From Mycetohabitans endofungorum (GTDB lineage Bacteria > Pseudomonadota > Gammaproteobacteria > Burkholderiales > Burkholderiaceae): a stretch of DNA of 64,000 nt. Positions 55,270-64,000 of this stretch are shown here, one piece after another (within the stretch, counting starts at the first letter, position 1; each line of letters begins with the position of its first letter). The notes below the pieces were generated by a model that had not been told where the DNA came from, searched no databases, and saw only the letters and a list, made by a program, of their open reading frames with translations. Location: the NCBI RefSeq assembly GCF_002927045.1, contig NZ_PRDW01000001.1, forward strand, positions 186,001 through 250,000, in the 5' to 3' direction. Made by a program: the position numbers and the translations under genes.

Positions 55270-58200
55270 TTACACCTCGTGTCGGGTCTCGACTTGCTGC
55301 ATCGGTTCCGTGGACGGCGGCGGCAACGGCTTGCGTTCACGGCCGATGCGCAACGGTTCCTGGGCAGCTTGCGCGGCTTGCTGCGCCGCGCGCAGCTTGT
55401 CGGCATCGGTGTTGACCCACACCAGTCCAGCGGACTCTAAGATCGGCGCTAGCGTGTCGATTGATAACGCGCCTGCCGACGGAGCCATTGGGGCGAGGGT
55501 GGCGACCGGGGCTGGTTCGTCGGCGTTGCTCGGTTGGGACGGCGCTTCGTGCGCGCCCGCCGGTGTGTTGCCGACGACGGCTTGCCTATGGCCCGCTTCG
55601 GCGCGGCCGGTTACCGTGTCGTCCGATTGCGCAGCCGGGACCTGAGCCGACGCAGCCGGCGTGTGGGCGTGCGCCGGTATCGCCGATGTCGGCTCGTCTG
55701 CCCTCAGCGGGCTTACCGGTGTCGGCTCATCACCTCGTACTGGCACCGGCTCGTCGCGTCGTGCCGGCGCTGATTCGAGCGGATCCGCTGTCGCGGCGGC
55801 GGTCACCACCGTTGACGTCACCGACGGCTGAGGAAGGGGCGCTTGCTGCCGGGTAACCTCGCCGCTGATGCTGGGGCTTGCACCTGAATCATGCGCCGGC
55901 TCGACAACCCGCGGCTGCGGCTGCGCCGCGACCGCAGCCGGTTGCATAGGCGTGGCTAGGGGCACCTGCACCGTTGCCCGGTGTCCGCCAGCTTCGTTGG
56001 CTTCCCGCGACGCGGGGGATCGGTCCGCGGCGTGTTCGACCGCCGCTTCTGATCTTGGCACTGGCACGTGCTCGCGAGCCGACACTGCGTCATCTGTCAT
56101 CGCGGTGGGGGCGCCAGCCGCGGTGTTCGGTGCAGTGGCACCCGTTTCGCCTTCTCCTTCGGCCACGTCTGCGGCATGAGTCAGGTTGATGCCGTCCTCG
56201 TCGCGTTCGCGGCGACCGCCGCGGCGTCCGCGCCGGCGGCGGCGCCGCTCCTCGCCATCACGCCCGAGATCGGTTTCCGGTGCCGCGCCGGCACTCGGCG
56301 CCGCCTCCCGGCCCTGTTCGACCTCCTGCTCGTCGCGTAGTGACTCGAACGGCGGCTGCTCGAGCTGCTTGCGTTCGCCACGGTCGGCTCGGTCAGGCCG
56401 CTCGGCGCGCTCGTGGCGTTCACCGCGTTCGCCCCGATCCGCCCGTTCACTGCCACGCTCACCCCGATCCGCCCGTTCGCTTCGTTCGGCGCGTTCGCCG
56501 CGTGCCGCCTCGTTGCGGTCACGGCGCTCGCCGCGCTCGGTACGCTCGAAACGTGGCGGCCGTTCGGTGCGCGCTGGTTGTTCTGCCTCCACGCGGGCAT
56601 CGGCTTGCCGTTCCTGGCGGGGGACTCGCGTATCGCGTACGCTCCGCTCGTCGCGCGCAGCGCGTTCGTCCCGCGTATCGCGTTCATCGCGACGCGGCCC
56701 ACGACCCGATTGAGCAGTGACGTCGCGTGGTGCCGCGTCACGGCTACCGGATTGCTGGCCGCGCCGATGGGACCGGTTGCGCTCTGGGCCTTGACGAGCC
56801 TCGCCGCTGGCACGTTCCCCGGTCGGCCGTGCCGGCGTGGCTTTGCCAGTGGCCTGGGCCGGGGGGGCGGAAGGCTCGCCACTGAAGATGCGCTTGAGCC
56901 ATCCGATGAATCCGCCACTTGCCACGGCCGCCGGTGCGGCCGGTGTGCGCGGCTGGGCTGGTGACACCGGGCGTGGCGCGGCGCTGGGCGCCGGCATTTC
57001 CGGCGTAATGCCCTTGACGGCGGCTTCCTGCTTCGGCTTTGCGTCGCCGTCGCGCTTGCTGTAGCCGGTTTCCGATTCCAGTTCGCGCGCCGCTTCTTCG
57101 GCCATGCGCCACGACGCGCGCGGCTCGTCGAGTCGCACGTCGTCATGACGCAGTCGCTCGAGCTTGTAGTGCGGCGTTTCGAGGTGCTTATTGGGAATCA
57201 GCACCACGTTGACCTTGAAACGCGATTCTATCTTATTGATTTCTTGGCGTTTTTCGTTTAACAGGAAGGCGGTCACCTCGACCGGCACCTGGCAATGGAT
57301 TGCCGCGGTGTTCTCCTTCATCGCTTCTTCTTGAATGATTCGCAGCACTTGCAGCGCGGACGATTCGGTGTCGCGGATGTGGCCGGTGCCATTGCAGCGC
57401 GGACAGGTCACATGGCTGCCCTCGGACAGCGCCGGACGCAGCCGCTGACGCGACAGCTCCATCAGGCCGAAGCGGGAGATCTTGCCCATCTGGACCCGGG
57501 CGCGGTCGTGCTTGAGCGCGTCCTTGAGCCGTTGCTCGACTTCACGCTGGCTCTTGGCCGACTCCATGTCGATGAAGTCGATCACGATCAGCCCGCCCAA
57601 GTCGCGCAGCCGCAACTGGCGCGCCACTTCATCGGCCGCCTCCAGGTTTGTGCGCAGCGCTGTTTCCTCGATGTCGGCGCCCTTAGTCGCCCGAGCCGAG
57701 TTCACGTCGATGGCCACCAACGCTTCCGTGTGGTCGATCACGACGGCCCCGCCGGAGGGCAGCGGCACGGTGCGGGAATAGGCGGTCTCGATTTGGTGCT
57801 CGATCTGGAACCGGGAAAACAACGGCACGTCATCATGGTAGCGCTTGACCTTGCCGAGATTGTCCGGCATCACCACTTCCATGAACGCGCGAGCCTGATC
57901 GTGGATATCCGGTGTATCGATCAGGATCTCGCCGATGTCGGGCTGGAAGTAATCCCGGATCGCGCGGATCACTAAACTCGATTCAAGATAGATCAGCAGT
58001 GGCCCGCGCGTGCCGTTCGCCGCTGCCTCGATCGCACGCCACAATTGCAACAGGTAGTTCAAGTCCCACTGCAGCTCTTCGGCGGAGCGACCGATGCCCG
58101 CGGTGCGCGCGATCATGCTCATGCCGTCCGGCAATTCGAGCTGCGCCATCGTTTCGCGCAATTCTTGCCGGTCGTCGCCCTCTATGCGTCGCGACACGCC

Positions 58201-58608
58201 GCCGCCGCGCGGATTGTTAGGCATCAGCACCAGGTAGCGGCCGGCCAACGAGATGAACGTGGTTAGTGCAGCACCCTTGTTGCCGCGCTCCTCCTTTTCG
58301 ACCTGGACGATCAGTTCCTGACCTTCGTGCAGCGCGTCCTGGATGCGCGCGGAGCGCATTTCGACGCCATCCTTGAAATACTGTCGGGCGACCTCCTTGA
58401 ATGGCAGAAAACCATGGCGATCCTCGCCGTAGTTGACGAAGCACGCCTCGAGCGAAGGCTCGATCCGCGTGACGACTCCTTTGTAGATATTGCCTTTACG
58501 CTGTTCGCGTCCGGCGGTTTCGATATCGATGTCGATCAGCTTCTGCCCATCGACGATCGCCACGCGCAACTCTTCCTGTTGCGTCGCGTTGAACAACATG
58601 CGTTTCAT
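55270..58608 (-). CDS. rne: Ribonuclease E
   Basis: RNase E (1112 residues) is the central mRNA-decay and rRNA/tRNA-processing endonuclease. The start [22 protein letters not shown] is canonical; an S1 domain follows. The catalytic aspartates lie in [13 protein letters not shown] and [12 protein letters not shown], and the zinc-link CPRCNGTGH is near residue 403. The unstructured C-terminal half has an amphipathic segment [15 protein letters not shown] (about residues 560-575), possibly membrane-binding, and an Arg-rich stretch (about 630-750) of repeats such as ERADRGERG. The long tail replaces the degradosome scaffold of E. coli. A long leader lies upstream. Confidence 0.94.
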   Translation of the reverse strand: MKRMLFNATQQEELRVAIVDGQKLIDIDIETAGREQRKGNIYKGVVTRIEPSLEACFVNYGEDRHGFLPFKEVARQYFKDGVEMRSARIQDALHEGQELIVQVEKEERGNKGAALTTFISLAGRYLVLMPNNPRGGGVSRRIEGDDRQELRETMAQLELPDGMSMIARTAGIGRSAEELQWDLNYLLQLWRAIEAAANGTRGPLLIYLESSLVIRAIRDYFQPDIGEILIDTPDIHDQARAFMEVVMPDNLGKVKRYHDDVPLFSRFQIEHQIETAYSRTVPLPSGGAVVIDHTEALVAIDVNSARATKGADIEETALRTNLEAADEVARQLRLRDLGGLIVIDFIDMESAKSQREVEQRLKDALKHDRARVQMGKISRFGLMELSRQRLRPALSEGSHVTCPRCNGTGHIRDTESSALQVLRIIQEEAMKENTAAIHCQVPVEVTAFLLNEKRQEINKIESRFKVNVVLIPNKHLETPHYKLERLRHDDVRLDEPRASWRMAEEAARELESETGYSKRDGDAKPKQEAAVKGITPEMPAPSAAPRPVSPAQPRTPAAPAAVASGGFIGWLKRIFSGEPSAPPAQATGKATPARPTGERASGEARQGPERNRSHRRGQQSGSRDAAPRDVTAQSGRGPRRDERDTRDERAARDERSVRDTRVPRQERQADARVEAEQPARTERPPRFERTERGERRDRNEAARGERAERSERADRGERGSERADRGERGERHERAERPDRADRGERKQLEQPPFESLRDEQEVEQGREAAPSAGAAPETDLGRDGEERRRRRRGRRGGRRERDEDGINLTHAADVAEGEGETGATAPNTAAGAPTAMTDDAVSAREHVPVPRSEAAVEHAADRSPASREANEAGGHRATVQVPLATPMQPAAVAAQPQPRVVEPAHDSGASPSISGEVTRQQAPLPQPSVTSTVVTAAATADPLESAPARRDEPVPVRGDEPTPVSPLRADEPTSAIPAHAHTPAASAQVPAAQSDDTVTGRAEAGHRQAVVGNTPAGAHEAPSQPSNADEPAPVATLAPMAPSAGALSIDTLAPILESAGLVWVNTDADKLRAAQQAAQAAQEPLRIGRERKPLPPPSTEPMQQVETRHEV

Positions 58609-59322
58609 TGAACGGCTCCAGTGCGGCTGCGCGTCCCGCCACGGTCCAGAGTGGAACCGGAACGGGCAGCGGCGCGCCGCCTCTTTTTGTCAAAAAAAGC
58701 ACGCTGGAGCGGGAAACTCTGGCTGGGGAGAATTGCCTTGACCGGAACGCGCGCCAACCAAGGCGCGGCGTGCCGCGGGCACCTGCGAATAGGTCAAAAC
58801 CACGGCAAAACACGGCGGTGCAGCCGCGCATTGCGCCATCAAGCGCGTGACGCGCGGCGTCAAACCGTACGATGCACTGCTGCCGGCGGGCCGCCGTCAC
58901 ACAATACGCGCGCGAACCGGATCCTGCGCGGGTGCGCGGACCATTGGCACCGTGGCCCGGGTGTCTCGCTCGTTCGCGCGCGCTGTCTCGATCCGACTGC
59001 TGCGCGCGTGTTATTCGCAATCCGTCCAGCTCGTGCGTGCCACGTCGGCCGACGTGGAAGTGCCGTGAGCTGGGCGCAAAAAATTCTTTATGACCAAAAT
59101 TTCCGTTACCGGCTTGCCGTCGACGATGCCGAATCCGCCTGTGGGCGATATCCCTGCGCCGTGCAACGACATGCGTGCAACTTGCTGCTCTCGCCTTCCA
59201 GGCGAGCAGCCGACCTGGGGTGCAAGGTAGAATAACGCACAGGGCGCTTGCACCGAAACAGCCCGTCGCTTGCCGGGCGGGTCGCCACCGGCGCACGGGC
59301 TGTCTGACAAATTATATGCAGA
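58609..59322. other. 714-bp divergent leader between rne and rluC
   Basis: No supported gene. A hairpin at 59184-59210 pairs CTCGCC with GGCGAG plus GCTG/CAGC, and a second pairs ACAGCCCGT (59258-59266) with ACGGGCTGT (59295-59303) just before rluC. A TTTTTGTCAAAAA inverted tract near 58684-58698 lies on the rne side. Long rne leaders take part in RNase E autoregulation in E. coli; whether that holds here cannot be told. Only weak, basic-rich frames cross it. Confidence 0.5.
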
Positions 59323-60333
59323 ATGAATGAGTTAGGCAAAATATCGCAAAATGGTGCAGCTGCCGACCGTGTTTCGTGGCTGAACGTAGACGACGCGTCG
59401 GCCGGCCAGCGCATCGACAATTTCCTTCTGCGCGTATGCAAAGGGGTGCCAAAAAGCCATATTTATCGGATTTTGCGAAGCGGCGAAGTGCGGGTCAACA
59501 AAGGCCGGGTTGACGCCTCGTACCGGCTCGAGCATGGCGATACCGTGCGCGTGCCGCCGATACGGGTGGCACAGCCGGCTGGCTCCCCGGTGAGCGCGCC
59601 GGCTGCGACGTTCCCGGTGTTATATGAGGACGACTGCCTGATTGCGCTGGACAAGCCGGCCGGCATCGCGGTGCACGGCGGCAGCGGGGTGAGTTTTGGC
59701 GTGATCGAGCAAATGCGTGCCGCGCGTCCTGCTGCCCGCATGCTGGAATTGGTCCACCGGCTCGACCGGGAAACGTCCGGCGTGCTGTTGCTGGCCAAGA
59801 AGCGCGCTACGCTCGTCGGTCTGCACGAGCAGATCCGCGAGGGCCGGCTGGATAAGCGCTACCTGGCGTGCGCGCGGGGCGCGTGGCCCGCGGACTGGGG
59901 CGTGCGCCGCGCGGTGAAGGCGCCGCTGCACAAGTACTTGACTGCCGACGGCGAGCGGCGGGTTCGCGTGCAGCCCGACGGAATGGCCTCGCATACGGTC
60001 TTTAACCTGCGCCGGCGACTGGGCGACTATTTATTGTTGGAGGCGGAACTGAAGACCGGCCGGACCCATCAGATTCGGGTCCACCTCGCGCATCTGGGTT
60101 TGCCGATCGTCGGTGACGACAAGTATGGGGATTTCTCGCTGAACAAGGATCTTGCTCGTCCCGGCGCCCGGCCGGGATTGCGCCGGATGTTCCTGCATGC
60201 GTGGCGGCTGAGCATTAAGCACCCGACCAGCGGCACGCCGCTAGCGTTCGAGGCGCCGCTGCCAGCCGAATGCGGTAATTTTTTGCAACAATTGACGGAT
60301 ACGTTGAGCGCGGATGACACGCAAACAGTTTGA
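59323..60333 (+). CDS. rluC: 23S rRNA pseudouridine synthase (RluC/RluD type)
   Basis: The 336-residue product has an N-terminal S4 RNA-binding domain (QRIDNFLLRVCKGVPKSHIYRILRSGEVRVNKGR) and the RluA-family catalytic domain with the active-site Asp in ELVHRLDRETSGVLLLAKKR. RTHQIRVHLAHLGLPIVGDDKYG is a second signature. The pair rne/rluC in divergent order is conserved in E. coli and Burkholderia, which supports RluC. It overlaps gph by 20 bp. Confidence 0.93.
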   Translation: MNELGKISQNGAAADRVSWLNVDDASAGQRIDNFLLRVCKGVPKSHIYRILRSGEVRVNKGRVDASYRLEHGDTVRVPPIRVAQPAGSPVSAPAATFPVLYEDDCLIALDKPAGIAVHGGSGVSFGVIEQMRAARPAARMLELVHRLDRETSGVLLLAKKRATLVGLHEQIREGRLDKRYLACARGAWPADWGVRRAVKAPLHKYLTADGERRVRVQPDGMASHTVFNLRRRLGDYLLLEAELKTGRTHQIRVHLAHLGLPIVGDDKYGDFSLNKDLARPGARPGLRRMFLHAWRLSIKHPTSGTPLAFEAPLPAECGNFLQQLTDTLSADDTQTV

Positions 60334-60973
60334 CTTGATCGTGTTCGACTGGGACGGCACGCTGATGGACTCGACCGCGCACATCACGCGTAGCATCCAG
60401 CGGGCGTGTCGCGACCTCGGCTTGCCAGTGCCCGACGCGTTGTCGGCGAGCTATGTTATCGGGCTGGGGTTGCGCGACGCGCTGCAGATCGCCGCGCCCA
60501 CGCTCGATCCGATCGACTATCCGCGCCTTGCACAGCGCTACCGGTTCCATTACCTGAGCGGTGATCCGCATATCGAGTTGTTCGCCGGCGTGCGCGAGAT
60601 GTTGGACGAATTACGCGGTGCGGGCTATCTGCTCGCGGTGGCGACCGGCAAATCACGGGTCGGGCTGAACCGCGCGCTGGACTCGGTCCGGTTGATGACG
60701 ATGTTCGATGCGACCCGCTGCGCGGACGAGACGTTTTCAAAGCCCCACCCGGCAATGCTGCATGAATTGACACGGGAATTGGGGCAAGGTGCTACGCGTA
60801 CCTTGATGATTGGCGATACGACGCACGACCTGCAGATGGCGGCTAACGCCGGGGCCGCCGCCGTGGCGGTGTCCTATGGTGCCCATCCAGCCGAGCAACT
60901 GGTTAAGCTGGAGCCGCGCTTTTGCGCCGCCGACGTCACGTCGCTGGCCGATTGGCTGCGCGAGCACGGATGA
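60314..60973 (+). CDS. gph: HAD-family phosphatase (phosphoglycolate phosphatase-like)
   Basis: A 219-residue HAD hydrolase: FDWDGTLMDST (nucleophile motif I), AVATGKS (motif II), and MIGDTTHDLQMA (motifs III/IV with acidic pair). The small cap domain occupies residues about 15-80. Substrate is uncertain, phosphoglycolate being the annotation for this position in the rluC operon. Its TGA overlaps the next ATG (ATGA). Confidence 0.82.
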   Translation: MTRKQFDLIVFDWDGTLMDSTAHITRSIQRACRDLGLPVPDALSASYVIGLGLRDALQIAAPTLDPIDYPRLAQRYRFHYLSGDPHIELFAGVREMLDELRGAGYLLAVATGKSRVGLNRALDSVRLMTMFDATRCADETFSKPHPAMLHELTRELGQGATRTLMIGDTTHDLQMAANAGAAAVAVSYGAHPAEQLVKLEPRFCAADVTSLADWLREHG

Positions 60974-61077
60974 CCCACGAACTCGCCGAACGCGGCCGCG
61001 GCATCCGATGCGCCGCGAAATCCGACCTCTTTCCCTTGAAGCAGGACTTGATTGCGCATGACCGACTATTCGACTGA
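60970..61077 (+). pseudogene. 35-codon ORF, possible remnant of a Rieske-type ferredoxin gene
   Basis: ATG 60970 overlaps the gph stop (ATGA), as coupled genes do, and encodes MTHELAERGRGIRCAAKSDL before stopping at 61077 inside sppA. In related genomes a Rieske-type 2Fe-2S protein gene stands here, and it is absent. The start codon and overlap appear retained while nearly all of the gene is gone. The identity is inference from position; no Rieske motif (CxH...CxxH) survives. Confidence 0.3.
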
Positions 61078-62074
61078 CGACAACCCGCGAACCTCCACGC
61101 CCGCCCAGCGGGGACGGGCCGACGCCACCGGCCGCACGCCCGACGATTGGCAGCGCGATGCGCTCGAGCGCGTCGCGCTGGCGGCCATCCGCGAGCAGCG
61201 GGCGGCGCGCCGCTGGCGGATTTTTTTTCGCGGCGCGTTCCTCGCCGTGTTGATCGCGCTCACTTGGAGCGTGTTCAACCTGTCGGGTGAACGTTCGGTT
61301 TCGGCCGCACGTCATACGGCGCTGGTTTCACTGGACGGTGAGATCGCGGCGAACTCGAATGCGAGCGCGGAGAACATCGATACCGCGTTGCAGAATGCCT
61401 TTGATGACTCGCATACCGCCGGGGTGATTCTGCGGATCAACAGCCCGGGCGGCAGCCCGGTGCAGGCTGGCATCATCAACGCCGAGATCCGCCGTTTGCG
61501 CAACAAGTATCCGTCCAAGCCGCTGTATGTGGTGGTCGAGGACATTTGCGCATCGGGTGGCTACTACGTGGCGGCGGCCGCCGACAAGATTTACGTCGAC
61601 AAGGCCAGTATCGTCGGCTCGATCGGCGTGCGGATGGACGGGTTCGGCGTCACCGGACTGATGGACAAGCTCGGTATCGAGCGCCGGATGCACACGTCCG
61701 GTGAAAATAAGGGGTTCTACGATCCGTTCTCGCCCGAGAGCGACAAAATGAAGCAGCATGCGCAGCGCATGCTCGATGATATCCATGCGCAGTTCATTAC
61801 TGCGGTGCGGCAAGGTCGGGGTAAGCGGCTGAAGGAAACGCCGGACGTGTTTTCCGGGCTATTCTGGACCGGCGACAAGAGCGTCGAACTCGGGCTGGCC
61901 GATGGATTCGGCAGTACCGACTATGTCGCACGCGAGGTCATCAAGGCACCGGGTATCGTCGACTATACGGTCAAGGAGAGCATCACCGATCGCGTCGCTC
62001 GCAAGTTCGGCGCGGCGGTCGGCGGCGCGGCACTTCGTGTGCTGGCGCTCGGTGCCGCGCCAAGCCTACGCTGA
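61058..62074 (+). CDS. sppA: Signal peptide peptidase SppA-type serine protease (S49)
   Basis: The 338-residue protein has an N-terminal membrane anchor (about residues 50-68, FFRGAFLAVLIALTWSVFNLS), then the S49 fold: ILRINSPGGSPVQAGIINAEI and EDICASGGYYVAAAADKIYVDKASIVGSIGV with the catalytic Ser, followed by Lys in the region LMDKLGIERR. It is the short, single-domain SppA that acts as a tetramer or octamer. ATG 61058 (MTDYSTDDN) was chosen. It lies in the rluC-gph-sppA operon. Confidence 0.92.
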   Translation: MTDYSTDDNPRTSTPAQRGRADATGRTPDDWQRDALERVALAAIREQRAARRWRIFFRGAFLAVLIALTWSVFNLSGERSVSAARHTALVSLDGEIAANSNASAENIDTALQNAFDDSHTAGVILRINSPGGSPVQAGIINAEIRRLRNKYPSKPLYVVVEDICASGGYYVAAAADKIYVDKASIVGSIGVRMDGFGVTGLMDKLGIERRMHTSGENKGFYDPFSPESDKMKQHAQRMLDDIHAQFITAVRQGRGKRLKETPDVFSGLFWTGDKSVELGLADGFGSTDYVAREVIKAPGIVDYTVKESITDRVARKFGAAVGGAALRVLALGAAPSLR

Positions 62075-62182
62075 GTCTGGCCGTCAACTTAGGCGTTGGG
62101 CCGTGGACCGGGCACAGTCTTGCCACGCGTTGACTTGGGATGGGCATGCGGGGCCCGGTCGGCCCCGCGTGCCGGGTCACTG

Positions 62183-62893
62183 TCAGTTCGCCAACATCAG
62201 AAAAATGGCCGGTCGTTTATGCAGTTCAATCGGCTCTTTACGCCACACTGACACCGGCCGGGTGACGATTTGCTCATCCGGTAGCGTTAGATCGACGGCC
62301 ACGCACACGAGTGTGTCCGGCGCACACGCGCTTGCCAGCACATCGAGCATCGCACGGTTGCGATAAGGGGTTTCGATAAAAATCTGTGTCTGCCGGGCCC
62401 GGCGCGACTGCTGCTCTAGCTCGCGCAGCTTCTTCGTGCGTTGTGCGGCATCCACCGGCAGGTAGCCGTGAAAGGCAAAGCTCTGGCCGTTCAAGCCGGA
62501 GCCCATCAGCGCCAGCAGGATCGAACTGGGTCCGACCAGTGGCACGACCCGGATGCCGCGCTCGTGCGCCCGGCGCACCAGCAGCGCACCTGGATCGGCT
62601 ACAGCCGGACACCCGGCTTCGGACAGCAGCCCGCCGTCGCAGCCTGCGATGATCGGTGCGAGCAGCGCATCGATTGCGCTCGCCGGCGTATTGACGTTCA
62701 ATTCGCGAATCTCGATGTCCTGGATCGGAACAGTGCCACCCGTTTTTTTCAGGAACGCCCGCGTGCTTTTCGCGTTTTCGCCGACATAATAGGTCAGCCG
62801 CGCCGCGAGCGCGCGCACGGGTTCGGGCAGCACGCCCGCTAGCGCAGCGGCGTCGCCCAACGCATTGGGCACCAGATACAGCACGCCGGTCAT
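62183..62893 (-). CDS. SAM-dependent tetrapyrrole-methylase family protein
   Basis: The 236-residue product belongs to the RsmI/CbiF-like methylase superfamily: GGLLSEAGCPAVADPGALLVRRAHE and VVPLVGPSSILLALMGSGLNGQSFAFHGYLP. It starts MTGVLYLVPNALGDAAALAGVLPE, different from E. coli RsmI, and is shorter, so the exact RNA or other target is uncertain. It overlaps maf by four bases (ATGA) and so is coupled to it. Confidence 0.82.
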   Translation of the reverse strand: MTGVLYLVPNALGDAAALAGVLPEPVRALAARLTYYVGENAKSTRAFLKKTGGTVPIQDIEIRELNVNTPASAIDALLAPIIAGCDGGLLSEAGCPAVADPGALLVRRAHERGIRVVPLVGPSSILLALMGSGLNGQSFAFHGYLPVDAAQRTKKLRELEQQSRRARQTQIFIETPYRNRAMLDVLASACAPDTLVCVAVDLTLPDEQIVTRPVSVWRKEPIELHKRPAIFLMLAN

Positions 62894-63537
62894 CGCGCCT
62901 GCTCCGGTGCTTCGGAGGCGGCGTCGGCGGTGCCCAGCAGCGTCACGCCGGCCTGGCGCAGCATGTCGGTCAGCGCGATCAGCGGCAGGCCGATCAAGGC
63001 CGTGGGGTCGTCGCTGTCGATTGCCTCCAGCAAGGCGATCCCCAGCCCTTCCGACTTGGCGCTGCCGGCGACGTCGTAGGGCCGTTCCATCTGCAAGTAA
63101 GCGTTTAGTTCCGTATCGGGCAAGTTGCGAAAGCGTACCCGTGTGACGACGTCGGTGCAGCGTGCGGTGTCGTTGCGCGGGTCATAGAGGCACAGCGCGG
63201 TGTGAAACTCGACGTCGCGCCCGCGCATCGTGCGTAGCTGCTCGAGTGCGCGCGCGTGGTCCCCAGGCTTGCCGATCTGCCGGCCGGCGAGCGTGGCGAC
63301 CTGATCCGAGCCGATCACCAGCGCATCGCCGCTGCGCGCGGCCACGGCGCGGGCCTTGGCCTCGGCCAGTCGCAGGGCGGTGCCGGCCGGCGCTTCATGC
63401 GGCAATGGCGTTTCATCGATGGCTGGCACGTCAACGTCGAAAGTCACGCGCAACCGCTGGAGCAGTGCGCGCCGGTACGGGGAGCTGGAAGCGAGAATCA
63501 GCCGGCGCGCGGCGATTGGAGCGGATATGGGCTGCAT
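62890..63537 (-). CDS. maf: Maf-family nucleotide pyrophosphatase (YceF type)
   Basis: Maf (215 residues) hydrolyses modified nucleoside triphosphates, the YceF branch preferring m7GTP. Signature sequences are LILASSSPYRRALLQRLRVTFDVDVPAIDE, VIGSDQVATLAGRQIGKPG and RPYDVAGSAKSEGLGIALLEAIDSDDPTALIGLPL. It is divergent from yceD, the family order in Burkholderia. Extra C-terminal residues (TADAASEAPEQAR) are variable. Confidence 0.9.
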   Translation of the reverse strand: MQPISAPIAARRLILASSSPYRRALLQRLRVTFDVDVPAIDETPLPHEAPAGTALRLAEAKARAVAARSGDALVIGSDQVATLAGRQIGKPGDHARALEQLRTMRGRDVEFHTALCLYDPRNDTARCTDVVTRVRFRNLPDTELNAYLQMERPYDVAGSAKSEGLGIALLEAIDSDDPTALIGLPLIALTDMLRQAGVTLLGTADAASEAPEQAR

Positions 63538-63755
63538 GGGCGGAAGCGGTCCGGAATGCGCGATTTGACCACGGCCGGCACCTGGCGCGCGGCGCGTTGC
63601 ACGAGCTCGCGCGGTGCTGGCTTAAGTGATTGACGCGTAAAGACAAAAGCGATATGATACCGGGCTTTTCATCGGTGCGGTCCATAAACGTCGCGGCGCG
63701 GCGGCCGGCGATACCGGCTGCGCCTGTTGGCGGGATGACGCGGGAGGAGGTCCAG

Positions 63756-64000
63756 GTGGCGGAGTCAACGGACAAGCGAAGCGCGTCGACCGGCCGTGAG
63801 GCGGCGCTCAACCTGCATGCGCTGGACCTGTTCGAGTTTGCGCGAACGGGTCGGCAAACGATGGGACAGTTCGACGTTGGCGAGTTGGCCCGGCTGGCAG
63901 CCGAAGTGCCCGCCGACGCGGTGACGCTCGGCGATTATGATCCGGCGTTGCGCTGGCACGCGCAGGGTGGATCGGTGCGCGAACTGCAGCCCGATGGCAC
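63756..64000 (+). CDS. YceD (DUF177) family protein, N-terminal part
   Basis: From GTG 63756 the frame encodes VAESTDKRSASTGREAALNLHALDLFEFARTGRQTMGQFDVGELARLAAEVPADAV and continues past the window end. The central part matches DUF177, a family in the yceD-rpmF-plsX-fabH operon linked to 23S rRNA accumulation. GGGAGGAGG at 63742-63750 is an excellent ribosome binding site for the GTG; an in-frame ATG 63735 is the alternative. Divergent from maf. Truncated by the window edge. Confidence 0.82.
   Translation, partial: MAESTDKRSASTGREAALNLHALDLFEFARTGRQTMGQFDVGELARLAAEVPADAVTLGDYDPALRWHAQGGSVRELQPDG

Noticed and set aside
56181-57146. Frame of 321 codons inside rne on the same strand
   Set aside because: Out-of-frame reading of RNase E repeats; low complexity only.
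1-64000. CRISPR arrays, rRNA genes, prophage
   Set aside because: No spaced direct repeats of 25-40 bp, no rRNA sequence and no phage structural genes were seen; only one tRNA was found.

Overview
The window reads as a chromosomal segment of a Burkholderiaceae bacterium. The gene order (serC-pheA-hisC-tyrA-aroA-cmk-rpsA-ihfB-lapAB, ugd-rfaE1-hldD-cysM, rpsP-rimM-trmD-rplS, moaA-mobA-moeA beside rne, rluC-gph-sppA, maf-yceD) and the GC-rich codon use are typical of Burkholderia and its relatives. At least seven genes are decayed or internally deleted while their neighbours stay intact. That fits a lineage losing genes, for example a host-restricted relative such as the Mycetohabitans (Burkholderia rhizoxinica) group; the species name is inference only.

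Layout. 1-8.6 kb: aromatic amino acid synthesis (serC end, pheA, a hisC remnant, tyrA, aroA), then cmk, ribosomal protein S1, IHF-beta and the LPS assembly pair lapA/lapB. 8.7-14.7 kb: UDP-glucose dehydrogenase and heptose synthesis, a ComEA-like protein, cysM and a lytic transglycosylase. 15-20.8 kb: a histone-deacetylase-like amidohydrolase, the methionine importer metNIQ with a leader hairpin, and etfBA with a palindrome on its promoter. 21-28.6 kb: dadA/lrp, three damaged genes, the rpsP-rimM-trmD-rplS operon, a Nudix hydrolase and a CobD-like membrane protein. 28.6-41 kb: rsgA, an M48 protease, orn, mog, yjgA, pmbA, folA, thyA, fumC, a phospholipase-D family lipoprotein and a MATE exporter.

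41.2-45.8 kb is the only accessory-looking stretch. It holds small secreted proteins, creA, gene fragments, three DnaA-box-like 9-mers, a broken helix-turn-helix gene beside an IS110-family transposase, a DUF29 gene whose promoter carries a CsoR/FrmR-like palindrome, a perfect 10-1-10 palindrome and tRNA-Asn. 45.9-64 kb returns to housekeeping genes: fdxA, pncB, a lutC remnant, a Na+/H+ antiporter, rmuC, a GNAT remnant, molybdenum cofactor genes, RNase E with a long Arg-rich tail, rluC, gph, sppA, a tetrapyrrole-type methylase, maf and the start of yceD.

I found no clear undescribed multi-gene system. The most notable signals are the repeated pattern of genes that have lost their middle but kept both ends (hisC, lutC, GNAT, perhaps a ferredoxin-type gene), the operator-in-promoter upstream of DUF29, the possible guide-RNA region of the IS110 element, and the metN leader hairpin. 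There is no CRISPR array and no rRNA gene.
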